From Teredinibacter purpureus (GTDB lineage Bacteria > Pseudomonadota > Gammaproteobacteria > Pseudomonadales > Cellvibrionaceae): a DNA stretch of 64,000 bases. Below are positions 46,027 through 55,909 of the stretch, one piece after another. Each line of letters begins with the position of its first letter. Positions within the stretch are counted from its first letter, which is position 1. The notes below the pieces were generated by a model. It saw only the letters and a list, made by a program, of their open reading frames with translations. It was not told the origin of the DNA and searched no databases. Where the stretch lies: assembly GCF_014217335.1 (NCBI RefSeq), contig NZ_CP060092.1, positions 3,799,501 through 3,863,500 of the forward strand. Direction: 5' to 3'. Position numbers and translations under genes: made by a program.

Positions 46027-47514
46027 ATGAAACCCAACCTGTTGGCCCTATTAATAACGTGCACCCTTGTACTTGCAGCCTGCGGTGGCGGCTCCAGTGG
46101 TGGCAACTCGAGCTCTAGCTCCTCTTCATCTAGCTCATCTAGTAGCAGTTCAGAAAGTAGCAGTGAAAGTAGCAGTGAAAGTAGCAGTGAAAGCAGTTCA
46201 GAAAGCAGTTCAGAAAGCTCTTCTAGCAGCTCTAGCGCCCCTGCTGTATTTATTCCAAATGCTGACTCCTCTGGCAGGCCCTATTGCCGCTATTCAAATC
46301 CGGCGAGCGGCTGGGGTTGGGAAAACGAGGCGACATGTGTTGTGTATCAATCATCTGTTGATCCCGGTGTAGGCACGTTAAATAACTGCAGGATTGGGAG
46401 CGACGCTATTACCTTTTGCGCAACCGATACCGGCAACTGGGGCTACGAAAACAACGAGTACTGCATTAGTGAAAGTTTTTGCCCCGGCAAAATTGAATCT
46501 ACCCAAACGGCATTATCCGATACCTTAGTAAACAGCAATGCTGACGCAACTGCGCAAGCGGTTTACACCTACCTTAAAGGTATTTGGGGCAACCACATGC
46601 TCTCGGGCCAGCAAGACCTGACCTGGAGCGACTCTACCGACATGTATCAACGTGTTATAAACGATACCGGAAAAGCTCCTGCCATCATGGGTTACGACTA
46701 CATGAATTACGGTGTTTACAACGGCGGTTCTGGTTTATCACAAACAGAAGAGGCCATCGACCACTGGGACTTAGGTGGGCTTGTCACTTTCTGCTGGCAC
46801 TGGCGTGACCCTTCCGGTGAGACTAACAATTTCTACTCCAACCAAGACCAAGATAGCAAGAATACGGCATTCGAAATCCCCATGGCCAATGGTGCACTCG
46901 ATACAAACAGTGCGGCTTTCACTGCAATTACCGCCGATATCGATCTTATCGCCGGTGAACTACAAACCCTAGAAGATGCCGGCACAACCGTTTTGTGGCG
47001 TCCACTTCACGAAGCCGCTGGCGGTTGGTTTTGGTGGGGACGTAGCCGAGCAGACGATGCGCCTGCGGGCTACGCACAAATTTTATTGTGGCAATATATG
47101 TACGACCGCTTAACCACGCATCACGGCCTAAACAACCTTATCTGGGTTTGGAATGGACAAAACGGTTCTTGGTACCCTGGTGACAACTATGTCGATATTG
47201 TCAGCCATGACATCTACGACGGGCGCAACAATTACGCATCGCAAATAGGGACTTACAACGCTGCGAAAGCCTACCCTTCACAAAGCAAGCTAATCGCACT
47301 TAGTGAAAACAGCAATATCCCTGACCCAGACGCAATGCAAGCCGATGGTGCCTGGTGGTTGTTTTTTGTTGTATGGAATGATGGCTCCGCTGGTGAAGGT
47401 GTAACCGATCCTAATAATTTTTGGACTGGTGAATACTTCAATTCTGACGCACACAAGAGCCACGTTTACAATCACGAACTCGTGATTACATTAGACGAAC
47501 TACCTGCGTTTTAA
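46027..47514 (+). CDS. GH26 endo-beta-mannanase lipoprotein with polyserine linker and CBM10-like modules
   Basis: 495 residues. A lipoprotein signal (LVLAAC, Cys19) tethers it. A Ser/Glu-Ser linker (about 28-71) follows, then two Cys/Trp-rich CBM10-like segments: PYCRYSNPASGWGWENEATC, and ITFCATDTGNWGYENNEYC. The GH26 catalytic domain (about 162-490) has the acid/base Glu330 in LWRPLHEAAGGWFWW and the nucleophile Glu428 in LIALSENSN. It should cleave mannan or glucomannan at the cell surface. Polyserine linkers are typical of Saccharophagus, Teredinibacter and Cellvibrio. A terminator follows 26 nt after the stop. Confidence 0.92.
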   Translation: MKPNLLALLITCTLVLAACGGGSSGGNSSSSSSSSSSSSSSSESSSESSSESSSESSSESSSESSSSSSSAPAVFIPNADSSGRPYCRYSNPASGWGWENEATCVVYQSSVDPGVGTLNNCRIGSDAITFCATDTGNWGYENNEYCISESFCPGKIESTQTALSDTLVNSNADATAQAVYTYLKGIWGNHMLSGQQDLTWSDSTDMYQRVINDTGKAPAIMGYDYMNYGVYNGGSGLSQTEEAIDHWDLGGLVTFCWHWRDPSGETNNFYSNQDQDSKNTAFEIPMANGALDTNSAAFTAITADIDLIAGELQTLEDAGTTVLWRPLHEAAGGWFWWGRSRADDAPAGYAQILLWQYMYDRLTTHHGLNNLIWVWNGQNGSWYPGDNYVDIVSHDIYDGRNNYASQIGTYNAAKAYPSQSKLIALSENSNIPDPDAMQADGAWWLFFVVWNDGSAGEGVTDPNNFWTGEYFNSDAHKSHVYNHELVITLDELPAF

Positions 47515-47540
47515 TGCCACTGCTACAGTGAAAACACCTA

Positions 47541-47564
47541 AAGCCTGGCATTCGTGTCAGGCTT
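47541..47564 (+). terminator. Rho-independent terminator of the mannanase gene
   Basis: AAGCCTGGCA and TGTCAGGCTT (one G-U pair) around TTCG, followed by a T7 run. Confidence 0.9.
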
Positions 47565-47799
47565 TTTTTGTGTAATTGAATGTTGTGACGCAATCGCTTC
47601 CCCCTCTATAACCCCATAAAGTCAACTTGAACAACACATCGGACTAGCCTCGGCCACCTGCAACGCCGCCCGGCCTATAAACGGTAATAGTGCTCGAAAA
47701 CGCCCCGCCCCCTCCCAAAAGTACGCGCCAACACTCAAAAAAGGTCTACACTGGATAAACGAACGGACTCAACAGAGGAGTCTTACGACTTGGTCAATT

Positions 47800-50094
47800 A
47801 TGAGGATCAATAAACTCCGCCCCCCCTCATTGTTAACATTTATGCTGTGTATCGGTTTAGCGATCGAAACCCTGTCACCCCCTGCGTGGGCATTTAGCCG
47901 CGATGAGATAATTGCGTCCTACCTCTATAATTTTATCAAAACGATTGAATGGCCCGAACAGGGCACATTGCAGACTATTACTGTGGGCGTTTATAAACCC
48001 ATAGACCCACTCTTACCTTCACAATTGCAAAACCATTTTAAAGGCGCACTGATTCACGGTCTCCCCATAAAAATTGAATCTATCTCAAGTGACGAACGCC
48101 TAGGTAGCCTGCAAATGCTCTACATAGAGGAAAGCCATAACAACGCGCTAGAATCGCTGTATAGAGCACTCGGCAGCTCTTCGACGGCTCTGGTAACCAA
48201 CAACTACCCGGCCAAACAGTGGGTAATGATAAACCTCTCAACCACACCAGATAACCGAATTCAATTCGAAATAAACAAGGCCAACATGCTCGTTCAAGGC
48301 CTAACGGTATTACCTGACATTATATTAAATGGTGGCTCCGAGATTGATGTTGCTCAGCTATTTAAGGCGGGGCAGGCGTCGCTCATTAAAGTGCAACAAA
48401 ACCTACGCGATAGAGAGGCCCAATTAAAACAACTCGAAACCGGTGTAAAAACACTCCGCTCAGAAAACACCAGCTTAAATACAAACCTTAAGGTACTACA
48501 AGATAATATTAGCCACACACAGGCTCTGCTTAATGAACAAAAATCGCTTATTACAAAACAGCGCGCAACACTAGAGAAAACTAATCGAGAACGCCTACGC
48601 TTAACCGAAGACGTAGAAAAAAAGTCGCAACAATTAGTCAATCGTCAGTACCTTCTAGAGGACATAGGCCAAAAAATTGCCGCCCGAGAAACTAAATTAA
48701 AAGACCTTAACGACACACTACTCAAACAAAAAACAACCATTATTGAGCAAGACGACACCATTACCACACAAGGTATTGTGGTCAACAATCTCATCGCACT
48801 CGTATTTCTCGGCTTAATATTGGTGGGCGTTGCAGTATGGGCCTATGTCAATAAGAAGAGAGATGCCGAACGGCTAGAGTTACGCGGTCGCGAATTAAGT
48901 GTCGCACGCGATAAGCTAGCGACGGCTAAAGCACGAGCAGAAGACGCCAATCAAGCAAAAAGCGAATTTTTATCATTAATGAGCCACGAGCTTCGCACGC
49001 CCTTACAAGCTATTATTGGCTACGCCGATGTCGTGATAGAAGATCTAAAATTAGAAGGAAAAGATACGCACGCAACCGATTTAAACCGCGTTATTACTAA
49101 CAGCGAACGATTATTAAGGCTAATTAACAGTGTTTTAGACTTAGCCAAAATAGAATCTGGCCGGATGGACATCAATCTTCGCCCCGTTGACCTCGAATCT
49201 ATTGTAGCCGACGCTGTTGCCAATATTCGACCACAATGTGCTGCCAAACGCCTAGAACTTATTGTAAGCGCTAGCAATGGCATTGCCTTGCCCATTGCCG
49301 ACTCCGAAAAACTATTACATATTATTCTTAATTTGTTGAGCAATGCCTGTAAATTTACTAATTCAGGCGTTATAAAAATAGTGGCAGAAAACCGCGAAAA
49401 AGCGATTTATATTTCTGTTCAAGACACCGGCCCCGGTATTAGCACACAGCAACTCCCGTTCGTTTTTGACCGTTTCCAGCAAGCCGACGCCTCCACCACT
49501 CGACAACATCAAGGTAGCGGTTTGGGCTTAGCCATTACCAAACAATTTTGCGAATTAATGGGTGGGAACATTGAAGTTCACAGTGAGCTTCTTATGGGAA
49601 CAACCTTTACTGTTCTTATACCTCAGCCTATTCACACCGCCGAAGATGTAAACGAATTATCTTCGGCAAAGATCCGGGAAACAATTAAAAACGAAAAAAT
49701 AATCAAGGGAAACGATACTATCGGAACAACTATTCTGTTAATTGATGACGACGATGAATTTATCAATATAATGACTCGAACATTAAGCCATGAACACTAC
49801 AGCGTTTTTTCCGCTAGTACGGCAAATGAAGGGTTACTCTTAGCAAAAGAATTGAATCCTAGCATTATTATCATAGATCTATTACTGCCCGACATGCATG
49901 GGTGGGAACTATTTAAAGCACTAAAAGAAACGCCTATGCTTGCCGGCACACCGCTACTGGTAGCCTCCGTTTTAGATGAAAAATTACAGAGTGAATTGAT
50001 GGGAGCCGACGATTTTTTAACGAAGCCGGTTTCGAGAAAAACGATTGTTAAGGCGGTAAAAAAATATACCACTAACGAGGCAGAACACCCATGA
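47800..50094 (+). CDS. Hybrid histidine kinase with N-terminal YfiR domain
   Basis: 764 residues. A signal segment, then a periplasmic YfiR/HmsC-like domain (about 32-190: EIIASYLYNFIKTIEWPE, IQFEINKANMLVQGL), a long coiled coil (190-325) and one membrane helix (329-350). HisKA follows with His396 (SLMSHELRTPLQAIIGY), then HATPase_c (LLNLLSNACKF, DTGPGIS, GSGLGLAITKQF) and a C-terminal receiver (TILLIDDDDEF, IIIIDLLLPDMHGWEL, FLTKPVSRKT). YfiR domains sense periplasmic conditions and usually control c-di-GMP cyclases. The gene overlaps the convergent GGDEF-EAL gene by 23 bp. Confidence 0.9.
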   Translation: MRINKLRPPSLLTFMLCIGLAIETLSPPAWAFSRDEIIASYLYNFIKTIEWPEQGTLQTITVGVYKPIDPLLPSQLQNHFKGALIHGLPIKIESISSDERLGSLQMLYIEESHNNALESLYRALGSSSTALVTNNYPAKQWVMINLSTTPDNRIQFEINKANMLVQGLTVLPDIILNGGSEIDVAQLFKAGQASLIKVQQNLRDREAQLKQLETGVKTLRSENTSLNTNLKVLQDNISHTQALLNEQKSLITKQRATLEKTNRERLRLTEDVEKKSQQLVNRQYLLEDIGQKIAARETKLKDLNDTLLKQKTTIIEQDDTITTQGIVVNNLIALVFLGLILVGVAVWAYVNKKRDAERLELRGRELSVARDKLATAKARAEDANQAKSEFLSLMSHELRTPLQAIIGYADVVIEDLKLEGKDTHATDLNRVITNSERLLRLINSVLDLAKIESGRMDINLRPVDLESIVADAVANIRPQCAAKRLELIVSASNGIALPIADSEKLLHIILNLLSNACKFTNSGVIKIVAENREKAIYISVQDTGPGISTQQLPFVFDRFQQADASTTRQHQGSGLGLAITKQFCELMGGNIEVHSELLMGTTFTVLIPQPIHTAEDVNELSSAKIRETIKNEKIIKGNDTIGTTILLIDDDDEFINIMTRTLSHEHYSVFSASTANEGLLLAKELNPSIIIIDLLLPDMHGWELFKALKETPMLAGTPLLVASVLDEKLQSELMGADDFLTKPVSRKTIVKAVKKYTTNEAEHP

Positions 50095-52609
50095 CATCTA
50101 AATTATCATTACGGCTGTCATAAGTCATGTAGGACGCTAATACGTCGTCAACTGCAAGCGCCTTGCCAATATAGTTGCCCTGCACGTAATCTATACCGTA
50201 CTCCACTAACAACTTCATCACTTCTTCATTTTCAACATATTCAGCAACTGCTTTTTTACCCAACGCTTTCACTACTTGAATCAACGATTTCACTAGGGCC
50301 TTATCCACGTCATCTACATGCAACCGGCAAACAAACGAGCCATCCAGTTTAATAAAATCAGCCGGCAACTCCTTTAAATACGAAAAGCTACTAAACCCAG
50401 AGCCAAAATCATCAATGGCAAAACTACAACCAATATCGTGCAACTGATCAATCACACGCGTTGTTACATTTAAGTTAAACAAACTTGCGCTCTCAGTAAG
50501 CTCGAACGTAATCGCAGAGGGATCGACTAAATTGGCAGACAGCGACTCTTTTATAACCGGCACCAAATTATCATCATTAAACGCTTGCGCCGAAAGGTTG
50601 ATGGCAATTTTTCTAAGGCTTGGGGTTTTTCGTAACTGCTCGACGGCGAGCTTTATCACCCAACGATCAAGCAAATGCATTTCGCCCGTTTGCTCCAACG
50701 CCGATATAAATTTTTCGGGGTAAATTAACGCACCATTTTCATCAATCAACCGAACTAAGGCCTCGTAATACCCATACTCTTCTTTTTTTACATCAAAAAC
50801 AGGCTGAAAATGCAGTACAACGCGATTACTCGCAATCGCTTGCCGAACACGCTGCGCCCAATTTATTCGGCTGCGTAGCTCCTCGCTTTCGTTATCCCTA
50901 AGATCATAAGTATGAACAATATTGCGGCCTCGACCTTTTGCCACATAAAGCGCAATATCGGCCTGCATCAAATACTCTTCAGCACACCCCAACTTACCGT
51001 CCATAAGGGATACACCAATACTACAGCCCATATTCACCTGATGGTTTTCACCATGGTACGTATAATCATTTACGATTTTTTGAATGTCCTTCGCAATATC
51101 ATATAAACCTTGCTCATCGATATCGTGTACTAATACCGCGTACTCATCACCTCCTATTCTGCATAGCATATCGGAGGCCCTAACCCTTCGGCTCATAGAT
51201 TTCGATATTTCCCTCAATACATTATCGCCTTCGCGATGCCCGAAGGTATCGTTAATCACCTTAAAATGGTCAAGATCAATATACAACAGCCCGTGCTGGC
51301 GCTTACTTCTAAGCGTATCTGCATACAAATGTTTTAAAGATTCTTCAAAATAATGACGGTTGAATAACCCTGTTAAAGCATCGTGCATTGCAATATATTC
51401 AAGCTCTTCTTGGGCCTGCTTACGCTTTGTTATATTATCTAGGCAGATAGTCAACGAAGATATATCGCTATGGATAACTCGCCGCACCTTCATTTGTGCC
51501 CAAAGGCGCTGGCCACTATCATCCAACAAGCATAATTCCAATTCGTAGCTCAGTATTTCGCCCGTTAACACACTGCACAATTTTTTCTGAAGCGCTACAT
51601 AATCCTCTCGATTTTCGGTCGGTAAATAGTCACAAATAGATTTACCTATTGACGCTTGAATGTCATACCCCATCAACACTTTCCAAGGATAATTGAGGTA
51701 CGTAATATTCAATTCATCATCAAGTTCCATAACCACTGTTTGTAAGTTATGCAATAATTGCTGGTGTTTCTCCGAAATATTTCGGTATTCCCGCTCACTT
51801 TTCTCTAGGTATTTAACTTGATCGGAAAATTGACGATTACTCAACATAAAATCTTCTCGCCTTACCGCTAACTCACACACATGCCGTAGCTGCTCTGTGC
51901 GAAACGGTTTGGGTAAAAAATCTGTTGCTCCTAGCAGCATAATCTTCTCGGCGAGATTACGGCTTGAATGTGCGGTCATCAAAACCACCGCTTGTTCAGC
52001 GTTTATCGCCAATATAATCTTAAGAATCTCCTCGCCAGACATATTAGGCAACATATAATCCAACAACACCAAGCTATGTCGATACTGCTTCCACAGCTGG
52101 ATACCATCCTCACCATTATCAACAACATCAATCCTATACTGGCGGTCCAACACTCGCCGAATAAGATCGGCAGTATCAGCAGCATCTTCGATGACCAAAA
52201 GTCGCGGCTTGTTAAACTTACTCGGGCGATCAGATAGACACTTACCAACCTCCTCCGCTATAGCACTTACATCACTATAAGCTAGCAGTCGATTGACACC
52301 ATATTCACGCGCTGTGACTTCCGCAATACGCTGGCTCCAGACATCGGTCAGCACAATGATAGGCATGGACGCGTTACAATTTAACGCGCCACAACGGACA
52401 AGACGGGCCAATCGCCAGCCATCGAGATCGCTTAAATCCATTGTGGTCACAAGGCAACGGATGGCGTGCGCGTCCAATAACGCTAACGCCTCTTGGGCTG
52501 AACGTGCCAGATGAACGCTACGGTAACCGCCATCGTCCAAACGGCTCACCATTAGGTTCAATGTTTCTTCAACATCACACGCGACTAATATCTGGTTATC
52601 CTGATGCAT
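50072..52609 (-). CDS. Response regulator with REC-REC-PAS-GGDEF-EAL domains
   Basis: 845 residues. REC1 (about 6-125) lacks an obvious conserved Lys. REC2 (about 133-250: LLVIEDAADTADLIRR, SLVLLDYMLPNMSG, LPKPFRTEQ) is canonical. A PAS domain (about 285-400), GGDEF (RIGGDEYAVLV with I-site RASD five residues before) and EAL (YYEALVRLIDENG, DDFGSGFSSFSYLKEL, KLDGSFV) follow. Both enzymatic domains keep key residues, so it may make and degrade c-di-GMP. The ATG at 52607-52609 is preferred to the TTG before it. REC2 is a plausible phosphotransfer target of the convergent hybrid kinase. Confidence 0.9.
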   Translation of the reverse strand: MHQDNQILVACDVEETLNLMVSRLDDGGYRSVHLARSAQEALALLDAHAIRCLVTTMDLSDLDGWRLARLVRCGALNCNASMPIIVLTDVWSQRIAEVTAREYGVNRLLAYSDVSAIAEEVGKCLSDRPSKFNKPRLLVIEDAADTADLIRRVLDRQYRIDVVDNGEDGIQLWKQYRHSLVLLDYMLPNMSGEEILKIILAINAEQAVVLMTAHSSRNLAEKIMLLGATDFLPKPFRTEQLRHVCELAVRREDFMLSNRQFSDQVKYLEKSEREYRNISEKHQQLLHNLQTVVMELDDELNITYLNYPWKVLMGYDIQASIGKSICDYLPTENREDYVALQKKLCSVLTGEILSYELELCLLDDSGQRLWAQMKVRRVIHSDISSLTICLDNITKRKQAQEELEYIAMHDALTGLFNRHYFEESLKHLYADTLRSKRQHGLLYIDLDHFKVINDTFGHREGDNVLREISKSMSRRVRASDMLCRIGGDEYAVLVHDIDEQGLYDIAKDIQKIVNDYTYHGENHQVNMGCSIGVSLMDGKLGCAEEYLMQADIALYVAKGRGRNIVHTYDLRDNESEELRSRINWAQRVRQAIASNRVVLHFQPVFDVKKEEYGYYEALVRLIDENGALIYPEKFISALEQTGEMHLLDRWVIKLAVEQLRKTPSLRKIAINLSAQAFNDDNLVPVIKESLSANLVDPSAITFELTESASLFNLNVTTRVIDQLHDIGCSFAIDDFGSGFSSFSYLKELPADFIKLDGSFVCRLHVDDVDKALVKSLIQVVKALGKKAVAEYVENEEVMKLLVEYGIDYVQGNYIGKALAVDDVLASYMTYDSRNDNLDVMGVLPR

Positions 52610-53033
52610 CAAAAGGCTTTCCCTGCGTCATAAATAGCGCCCACTCAACGGTGGGCCTCTTTAAGGCTCGATATTCTTTAGCTTAGCCCAATCCATGGGA
52701 AATACATGGCACCTGCATTTTTTAAGTGACAAATAACGCGCGTGTTTATTTGATTAACCTATTCATCTAAAACCCGTTAGAACACAGTACGAACCCTTGT
52801 ATCGCACACTGTAGTGACCAATATCACACGCATCGTTACACCATGGTTACATCCAATCTTTACGCGATAAGGCGCACTACCATCACCGCCAACACTGTCA
52901 ATGAAAAATTGGCATAATGCTGTCAACCATAACCCCTTAACTGTCACCAATATTCCTTGCTTCCGTCCGCGGCTAGGCTGCGTACGCACCGTTTTTCGAG
53001 GATATTCTTGTCTAAAATTAAGTGAAAAACACC
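52610..53033. other. Divergent intergenic region
   Basis: About 420 bp between the divergent GGDEF-EAL and GNAT genes; promoters are expected here, but I see no other feature. Confidence 0.35.
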
Positions 53034-53492
53034 ATGGACATAGCCATAGACGATTTAACCAACGCTAACATTATTGCCTTTTTACAAGAGCATCTTCACG
53101 ATATGCACGCAACCTCACCGCCCGAAAGCGTGCATGCACTCGACTTAGCAGCGCTTAGTGCTACCGAGGTCACATTTTGGTCGGTATACTCCAATCAAAA
53201 TATCCTGCTCGGCTGCGGCGCCTTAAAAGATTTGGGCGCATATCAAGGTGAGATTAAATCCATGCGTACCGTGAGCGCCGCACGAGGAACCGGCGTTGCC
53301 TCAACCCTTTTACAGCACATACTTACCATAGCCCGCACCCGAGGCTATAAAAAAGTATTTTTAGAAACAGGTTCCATGGCCTTTTTTAAACCCGCTAGGC
53401 AACTATATAAAAAGGCAGGGTTTACACCGTGCGAGCCTTTTGCAGACTACACGCTAGACGAGAACAGCGTATTTATGACGCTAGACTTATAA
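53034..53492 (+). CDS. GNAT-family N-acetyltransferase
   Basis: About 152 residues with the GNAT core: LLGCGALKDLGAYQGEIKSM (strand beta4), RGTGVASTLLQHILTIARTRG (acetyl-CoA loop R/Q-x-x-G-x-G/A) and FLETGSMAFFKPARQLYKKAGF. It resembles YjgM/PhnO-like small-molecule acetyltransferases; substrate is unknown. GTG at 53022 is an alternative start, and neither start has a strong ribosome-binding site. Confidence 0.85.
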   Translation: MDIAIDDLTNANIIAFLQEHLHDMHATSPPESVHALDLAALSATEVTFWSVYSNQNILLGCGALKDLGAYQGEIKSMRTVSAARGTGVASTLLQHILTIARTRGYKKVFLETGSMAFFKPARQLYKKAGFTPCEPFADYTLDENSVFMTLDL

Positions 53493-53562
53493 CAATCGTC
53501 AAATCACAATGTTTGCGCGCTTTCCCCAATTAAAATCACGATAACTGTACTCAGGAATCAGC

Positions 53563-53859
53563 ATGAAACTTGTCTTTACCCATGAAAATAAAATAATTGT
53601 AGAAAACGCCAAAGCTTTATTACAGGAACAAGGGATCGAAGCCATTATTAAAAACGAATTCGCCTCAAGCGGGCTAGGTGAACTTTCAGCCATAGATACC
53701 TGGCCAGAAGTGTGGATACTAAACAACAGCCAACTCACTGCAGCAACAACGCTAATAGAAGGTCTATTAGCCCCATCTAAAGGCGAAATATGGCAGTGCA
53801 AGCATTGCGATGAGCAAAACGAACCTACCTTTGAGATATGCTGGAATTGCCAGCACTAA
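53563..53859 (+). CDS. DUF2007 domain protein with C-terminal zinc ribbon
   Basis: 98 residues: a ferredoxin-like DUF2007 domain (about 1-70: IIVENAKALLQEQGIEAIIK, SAIDTWPEVWI) followed by a CxxC...CxxC ribbon (WQCKHCDEQNEPTFEICWNC). DUF2007 proteins resemble signal-transducing GlnB-like folds; the function is unknown. Located 70 bp after the GNAT gene on the same strand. Confidence 0.88.
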   Translation: MKLVFTHENKIIVENAKALLQEQGIEAIIKNEFASSGLGELSAIDTWPEVWILNNSQLTAATTLIEGLLAPSKGEIWQCKHCDEQNEPTFEICWNCQH

Positions 53860-53979
53860 CACGTCTTGTGGCTTACCCTGCACCCTCTATACGCACAGCA
53901 CACAACTACACGAGCATTCGCCAGCCCTTACAAAAGGGTTTGACCGAACGACAGCAACCTACTCAAGCCACAGCCTTTT

Positions 53980-54420
53980 ATGGAATTTTTTACAGAACAC
54001 GGTTACCTCGGGCTTTTTATCATCTCTTTTTTAGCCGCCACACTACTACCTTTAAGCTCTGAGCTCGTCTTAGTGGCCCTATTGCTCACCGGCATGCACC
54101 CCGTTGTTCTCATAGCCGTGGCTAGCACAGGCAACATACTAGGCTCCATAACAAACTACACGCTAGGCTACTGGGCGAGTACCGGCTTAGTACCCAAATG
54201 GTTACGTATGTCAGAAACCGAATTCGCGCATGCAAAAAAGCGATTTACACGATACGGCATGTTCTCGTTATTACTGGCCTGGGTGCCCGTCATTGGCGAC
54301 CCGTTAACGGTAATCGCCGGTATTCTACGCGTACGCTTCCATTGGTTTTTATTGCTAGTGAGCACCGGAAAACTGGGCCGCTACTGCGTAATCACCTACA
54401 TTACGCTGTACGTAAATTAG
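53980..54420 (+). CDS. YqaA-family (DedA/SNARE-associated) membrane protein
   Basis: 146 residues with about four membrane helices. GYLGLFIISFLAATLLPLSSE, LIAVASTGNILGSITNYTLG and RYGMFSLLLAWVPVIGDPLT are the YqaA-type VTT/DedA motifs. DedA relatives move polyprenyl-phosphate lipids across the inner membrane; YqaA function is not established. A terminator lies 75 bp downstream. Confidence 0.88.
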   Translation: MEFFTEHGYLGLFIISFLAATLLPLSSELVLVALLLTGMHPVVLIAVASTGNILGSITNYTLGYWASTGLVPKWLRMSETEFAHAKKRFTRYGMFSLLLAWVPVIGDPLTVIAGILRVRFHWFLLLVSTGKLGRYCVITYITLYVN

Positions 54421-54495
54421 AGAATCACTAACAAACCCCAGCGGGGTTAAAGACGGTTCATCCGCCCGCAGTCTATTCTCGATCAACCATAAAAA

Positions 54496-54529
54496 AAACC
54501 TCGTGATTTAGGCCTAAACCACGAGGTTT
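54496..54529. terminator. Bidirectional rho-independent terminator
   Basis: AAACCTCGTG and CACGAGGTTT with an inner TTTAGG/CCTAAA stem; an A8 run on the left serves the reverse gene at 54563, and a short T run serves yqaA. Confidence 0.8.
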
Positions 54530-54562
54530 CTGAGTAACGCACATCAATGTAATTTGGGCTGA

Positions 54563-54829
54563 TCAACCTAAACAACGGATAAAGCGTTTATAGCTTTTCA
54601 TCCAGGTTTTAACCGCAGCGCCATCCTTATATTCTGTATATTTTCGCGTTTCATAGCGATACCGCACACGGTCCGATCCTCGGCCCATACATCTGTTTTC
54701 GTAAGCATTACTCACATCTGACTCATAAGATTCCACAACATCATACGTTGTACCGCTCACACCACCGGCCTGCACCCCACACGCGGCAAACGCTAACAGA
54801 AAAAAAGCAATTCTCATTTTAGTATTCAT
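54563..54829 (-). CDS. Small secreted hypothetical protein
   Basis: 88 residues. A signal peptide (MRIAFFLLAFAACGVQA) and a basic, Tyr/Arg-rich mature part with two Cys (YENRCMGRGSDRVRYRY, RFIRCLG) that may form a disulfide. No family recognised. It sits alone, converging on yqaA at a shared terminator. Either Met1 or Met5 could start it. Confidence 0.65.
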   Translation of the reverse strand: MNTKMRIAFFLLAFAACGVQAGGVSGTTYDVVESYESDVSNAYENRCMGRGSDRVRYRYETRKYTEYKDGAAVKTWMKSYKRFIRCLG

Positions 54830-55150
54830 CTTGGCCCTCTCCTAAAGATACGCTAAAGGTAAAAAACATCGTCGTTACGACTCACATACCCTATTAGACG
54901 GACACCATAAGAAAAGTAACCATGAATACTGTAGAGAAACTAAAACACTTCCAAAGACCACCTCTTAAAGGCCTCCTTTCAACGTCTCGCGAATAGCATA
55001 GCCTGTACCATATAAACCAAGTCAAAACTCAACAGCTACTGGGTTTTACGTAAAGACTGAGCATAGCTAGAAAAGTATAGTGGAACGCCTTTATTGGAAT
55101 CACCTAAAAGTGGCGATTGACGAGCAGCATTTATCACCAAGACAACTGTA
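54830..55150. other. Gene-free stretch
   Basis: About 320 bp without a supported gene; contains the upstream region of the small secreted protein. Nothing else seen. Confidence 0.35.
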
Positions 55151-55408
55151 TTACTGTACTGCGGTTACACCCTCGCCATTACCGTAGCTTTCGATTGAAT
55201 CTAAAATGGCCACATACATAAAAAATGGGCTCGCACTGTATGGCCGGTTTTCCCATACATCGGCCATATCCCAACATTCGAAAGGAATAATGCTAATAAA
55301 TATAGTTATTCGAAAAAAGAACATCAACGTAATTAAATCCACTACGAGAATAACAACCCTATCCCCCTGATCGTAAGTCAATACCTTCCCCTGTGTGGCT
55401 ACGTTCAA
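55151..55408 (-). CDS. Hypothetical membrane protein, uncertain
   Basis: 85 residues with one strongly hydrophobic stretch (VVDLITLMFFFRITIFISII) followed by ECWDMADVWENRPYSASPFF. Not recognised. An upstream frame (EYQASYYLTVIERSHTGEG) also looks coding, so this may be the 3' part of a frameshifted gene. It lies 50 bp after the DUF3465 gene on the same strand. Confidence 0.3.
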   Translation of the reverse strand: MNVATQGKVLTYDQGDRVVILVVDLITLMFFFRITIFISIIPFECWDMADVWENRPYSASPFFMYVAILDSIESYGNGEGVTAVQ

Positions 55409-55457
55409 TCACCGTTAAATAGTACGAGGCCTGGTATTCGTGATATTTTATGGGTGA

Positions 55458-55853
55458 CTATTCGTATTTTCTGGTGTTATACCGCAACCAGCCACCCACA
55501 TGTTTATTATTCGGGTCTCGATGTGTCCAGTGAATTACACCGCCTTTTGAGTTCCATTCATACTCGCCATAAAATTCAACTACATCAGTCTCTTTTAATG
55601 CCTTCAACCTCGGCGCTAAATCGATATTGTGCGCGATCAACAATGTATGGCCACTATCAAGTCTCAGTATAAATTTTTGATGTCGACTGCCCTTCGTATC
55701 ATCTGGTAGAACCTTTACCACTACACCCCTGCCAAAAACCTGAACATCACTTTGCTGATTATCATATAGCGCCGCTATGGTAGTATCATTGCCCCAACAG
55801 TAGGCCACAATAAATAGCATTAACACTAACAACACTCTCAATATACTTTTCAT
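55458..55853 (-). CDS. DUF3465 periplasmic protein
   Basis: 131 residues with a signal peptide (ILRVLLVLMLFIVAYC) and an OB-like fold with the DUF3465 pattern: QVFGRGVVVKVLPDDTKGSR, HQKFILRLDSGHTLLIAHNI and the C-terminal VIHWTHRDPNNKHVGGWLRY. Members are small secreted proteins of unknown function, found beside nucleic-acid or stress genes. Confidence 0.82.
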   Translation of the reverse strand: MKSILRVLLVLMLFIVAYCWGNDTTIAALYDNQQSDVQVFGRGVVVKVLPDDTKGSRHQKFILRLDSGHTLLIAHNIDLAPRLKALKETDVVEFYGEYEWNSKGGVIHWTHRDPNNKHVGGWLRYNTRKYE

Positions 55854-55909
55854 AGGCTGCCATTTATAGATGTCATTTAACGGCTAGTGTAAACCGTATA
55901 TCTAGACCT

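Noticed and set aside
46105..46240. Apparent short tandem DNA repeats
   Set aside because: They are Ser/Glu codon repeats of the polyserine linker, not a CRISPR or minisatellite of separate interest.
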